From assembly GCA_023301205.1 (NCBI GenBank), contig JALZVC010000151.1, positions 1 through 7,381 on the forward strand: DNA of 7,381 nt. Reading direction: 5' to 3'. Position numbers and translations under genes: made by a program. A model generated the notes under the pieces. The model had not been told where the DNA came from. It worked only from the letters and a program-made list of their open reading frames with translations, and did no database searches. Origin of the DNA: Flavobacteriaceae bacterium (lineage in GTDB: Bacteria > Bacteroidota > Bacteroidia > Flavobacteriales > Flavobacteriaceae). Shown piece by piece: positions 7,218-7,381 of the stretch. The stretch's first letter is position 1. Each line of letters starts with the position of its first letter.

Positions 7218-7381
7218 TTAAGCATCGATATTAGCATACACTGCGTTCTTCTCAATAAACTCACGACGAGGCGGAACCTCATCACCCATTAACATAGAGA
7301 ATATTCTATCTGCTTCTGTACTATTATCAATAGCAACCTGACGCAATGTTCTAAATTCTGGGTTCATTGTAGTATCCCATA
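7218..7381 (-). CDS. gyrB: DNA gyrase subunit B, C-terminal end, cut by window edge
   Basis: Only the last 53 residues and the TAA stop are present; the gene enters from beyond position 7381. The sequence contains [23 protein letters not shown] and [11 protein letters not shown], followed by V-Y-A-N-I-D-A at the very end. This is the standard end of GyrB, within the C-terminal part that contacts GyrA, and the V-Y-A-N-I-D-A tail is typical of flavobacteria. GyrB is the ATPase subunit of the type II topoisomerase that introduces negative supercoils. The stop is separated from the next ATG by a single base, so translational coupling is likely. Confidence 0.95.
   Translation of the reverse strand, partial: WDTTMNPEFRTLRQVAIDNSTEADRIFSMLMGDEVPPRREFIEKNAVYANIDA

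Noticed and set aside
7217..7285. Longer start for the DUF6588-type gene at 7285
   Set aside because: It would overlap the gyrB coding end by 68 bases and put a basic, non-signal stretch before an otherwise good leader peptide.

Overview
The window is AT-rich DNA from a member of the Bacteroidota, most likely a flavobacterium (family Flavobacteriaceae). The evidence is a gyrase B tail of the flavobacterial type, a SecD of the kind that begins the long fused SecDF of this phylum, several exported proteins with a leader ending in A-Q, start sites without clear Shine-Dalgarno sequences, and promoter-like TAnnTTTG boxes. Every gene I can support lies on the minus strand, so the reading order is from position 7381 down to 1.

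In that order the window holds: the last 53 codons of gyrB (7218-7381); a DUF6588-type exported protein starting one base after the gyrB stop (6200-7216); a spacer of 178 bases; NAD-dependent malate dehydrogenase mdh (5095-6021) with a clear intrinsic terminator (5039-5071); a spacer of 220 bases with a candidate promoter; a two-gene unit of an exported M48-type zinc metallopeptidase (3534-4874) and, 7 bases later, a large exported protein of unknown function (1997-3526); a spacer of 121 bases; a 199-residue membrane-anchored protein of unknown function (1276-1875); a spacer of 190 bases; and the first 361 codons of secDF (1-1085), which runs off the window. No gap exceeds 300 bases. I saw no rRNA, tRNA, CRISPR array, insertion sequence or attachment site.

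The backbone is housekeeping: DNA topology (gyrB), the TCA cycle (mdh) and protein export (secDF). From memory, gyrB, a DUF6588 gene, mdh and secDF occur close together in many flavobacteria. The peptidase/exported-protein pair sits between mdh and secDF, looks clearly richer in AT than its flanks, and is the most accessory-like part. The most interesting single gene is the 199-residue one: its short periplasmic part shows a strand-helix-strand pattern that can be lined up by eye with part of the P1 region of the SecD encoded right after it. I found no convincing new multi-gene system; the two candidates worth testing are the peptidase pair and the SecD-like small protein.
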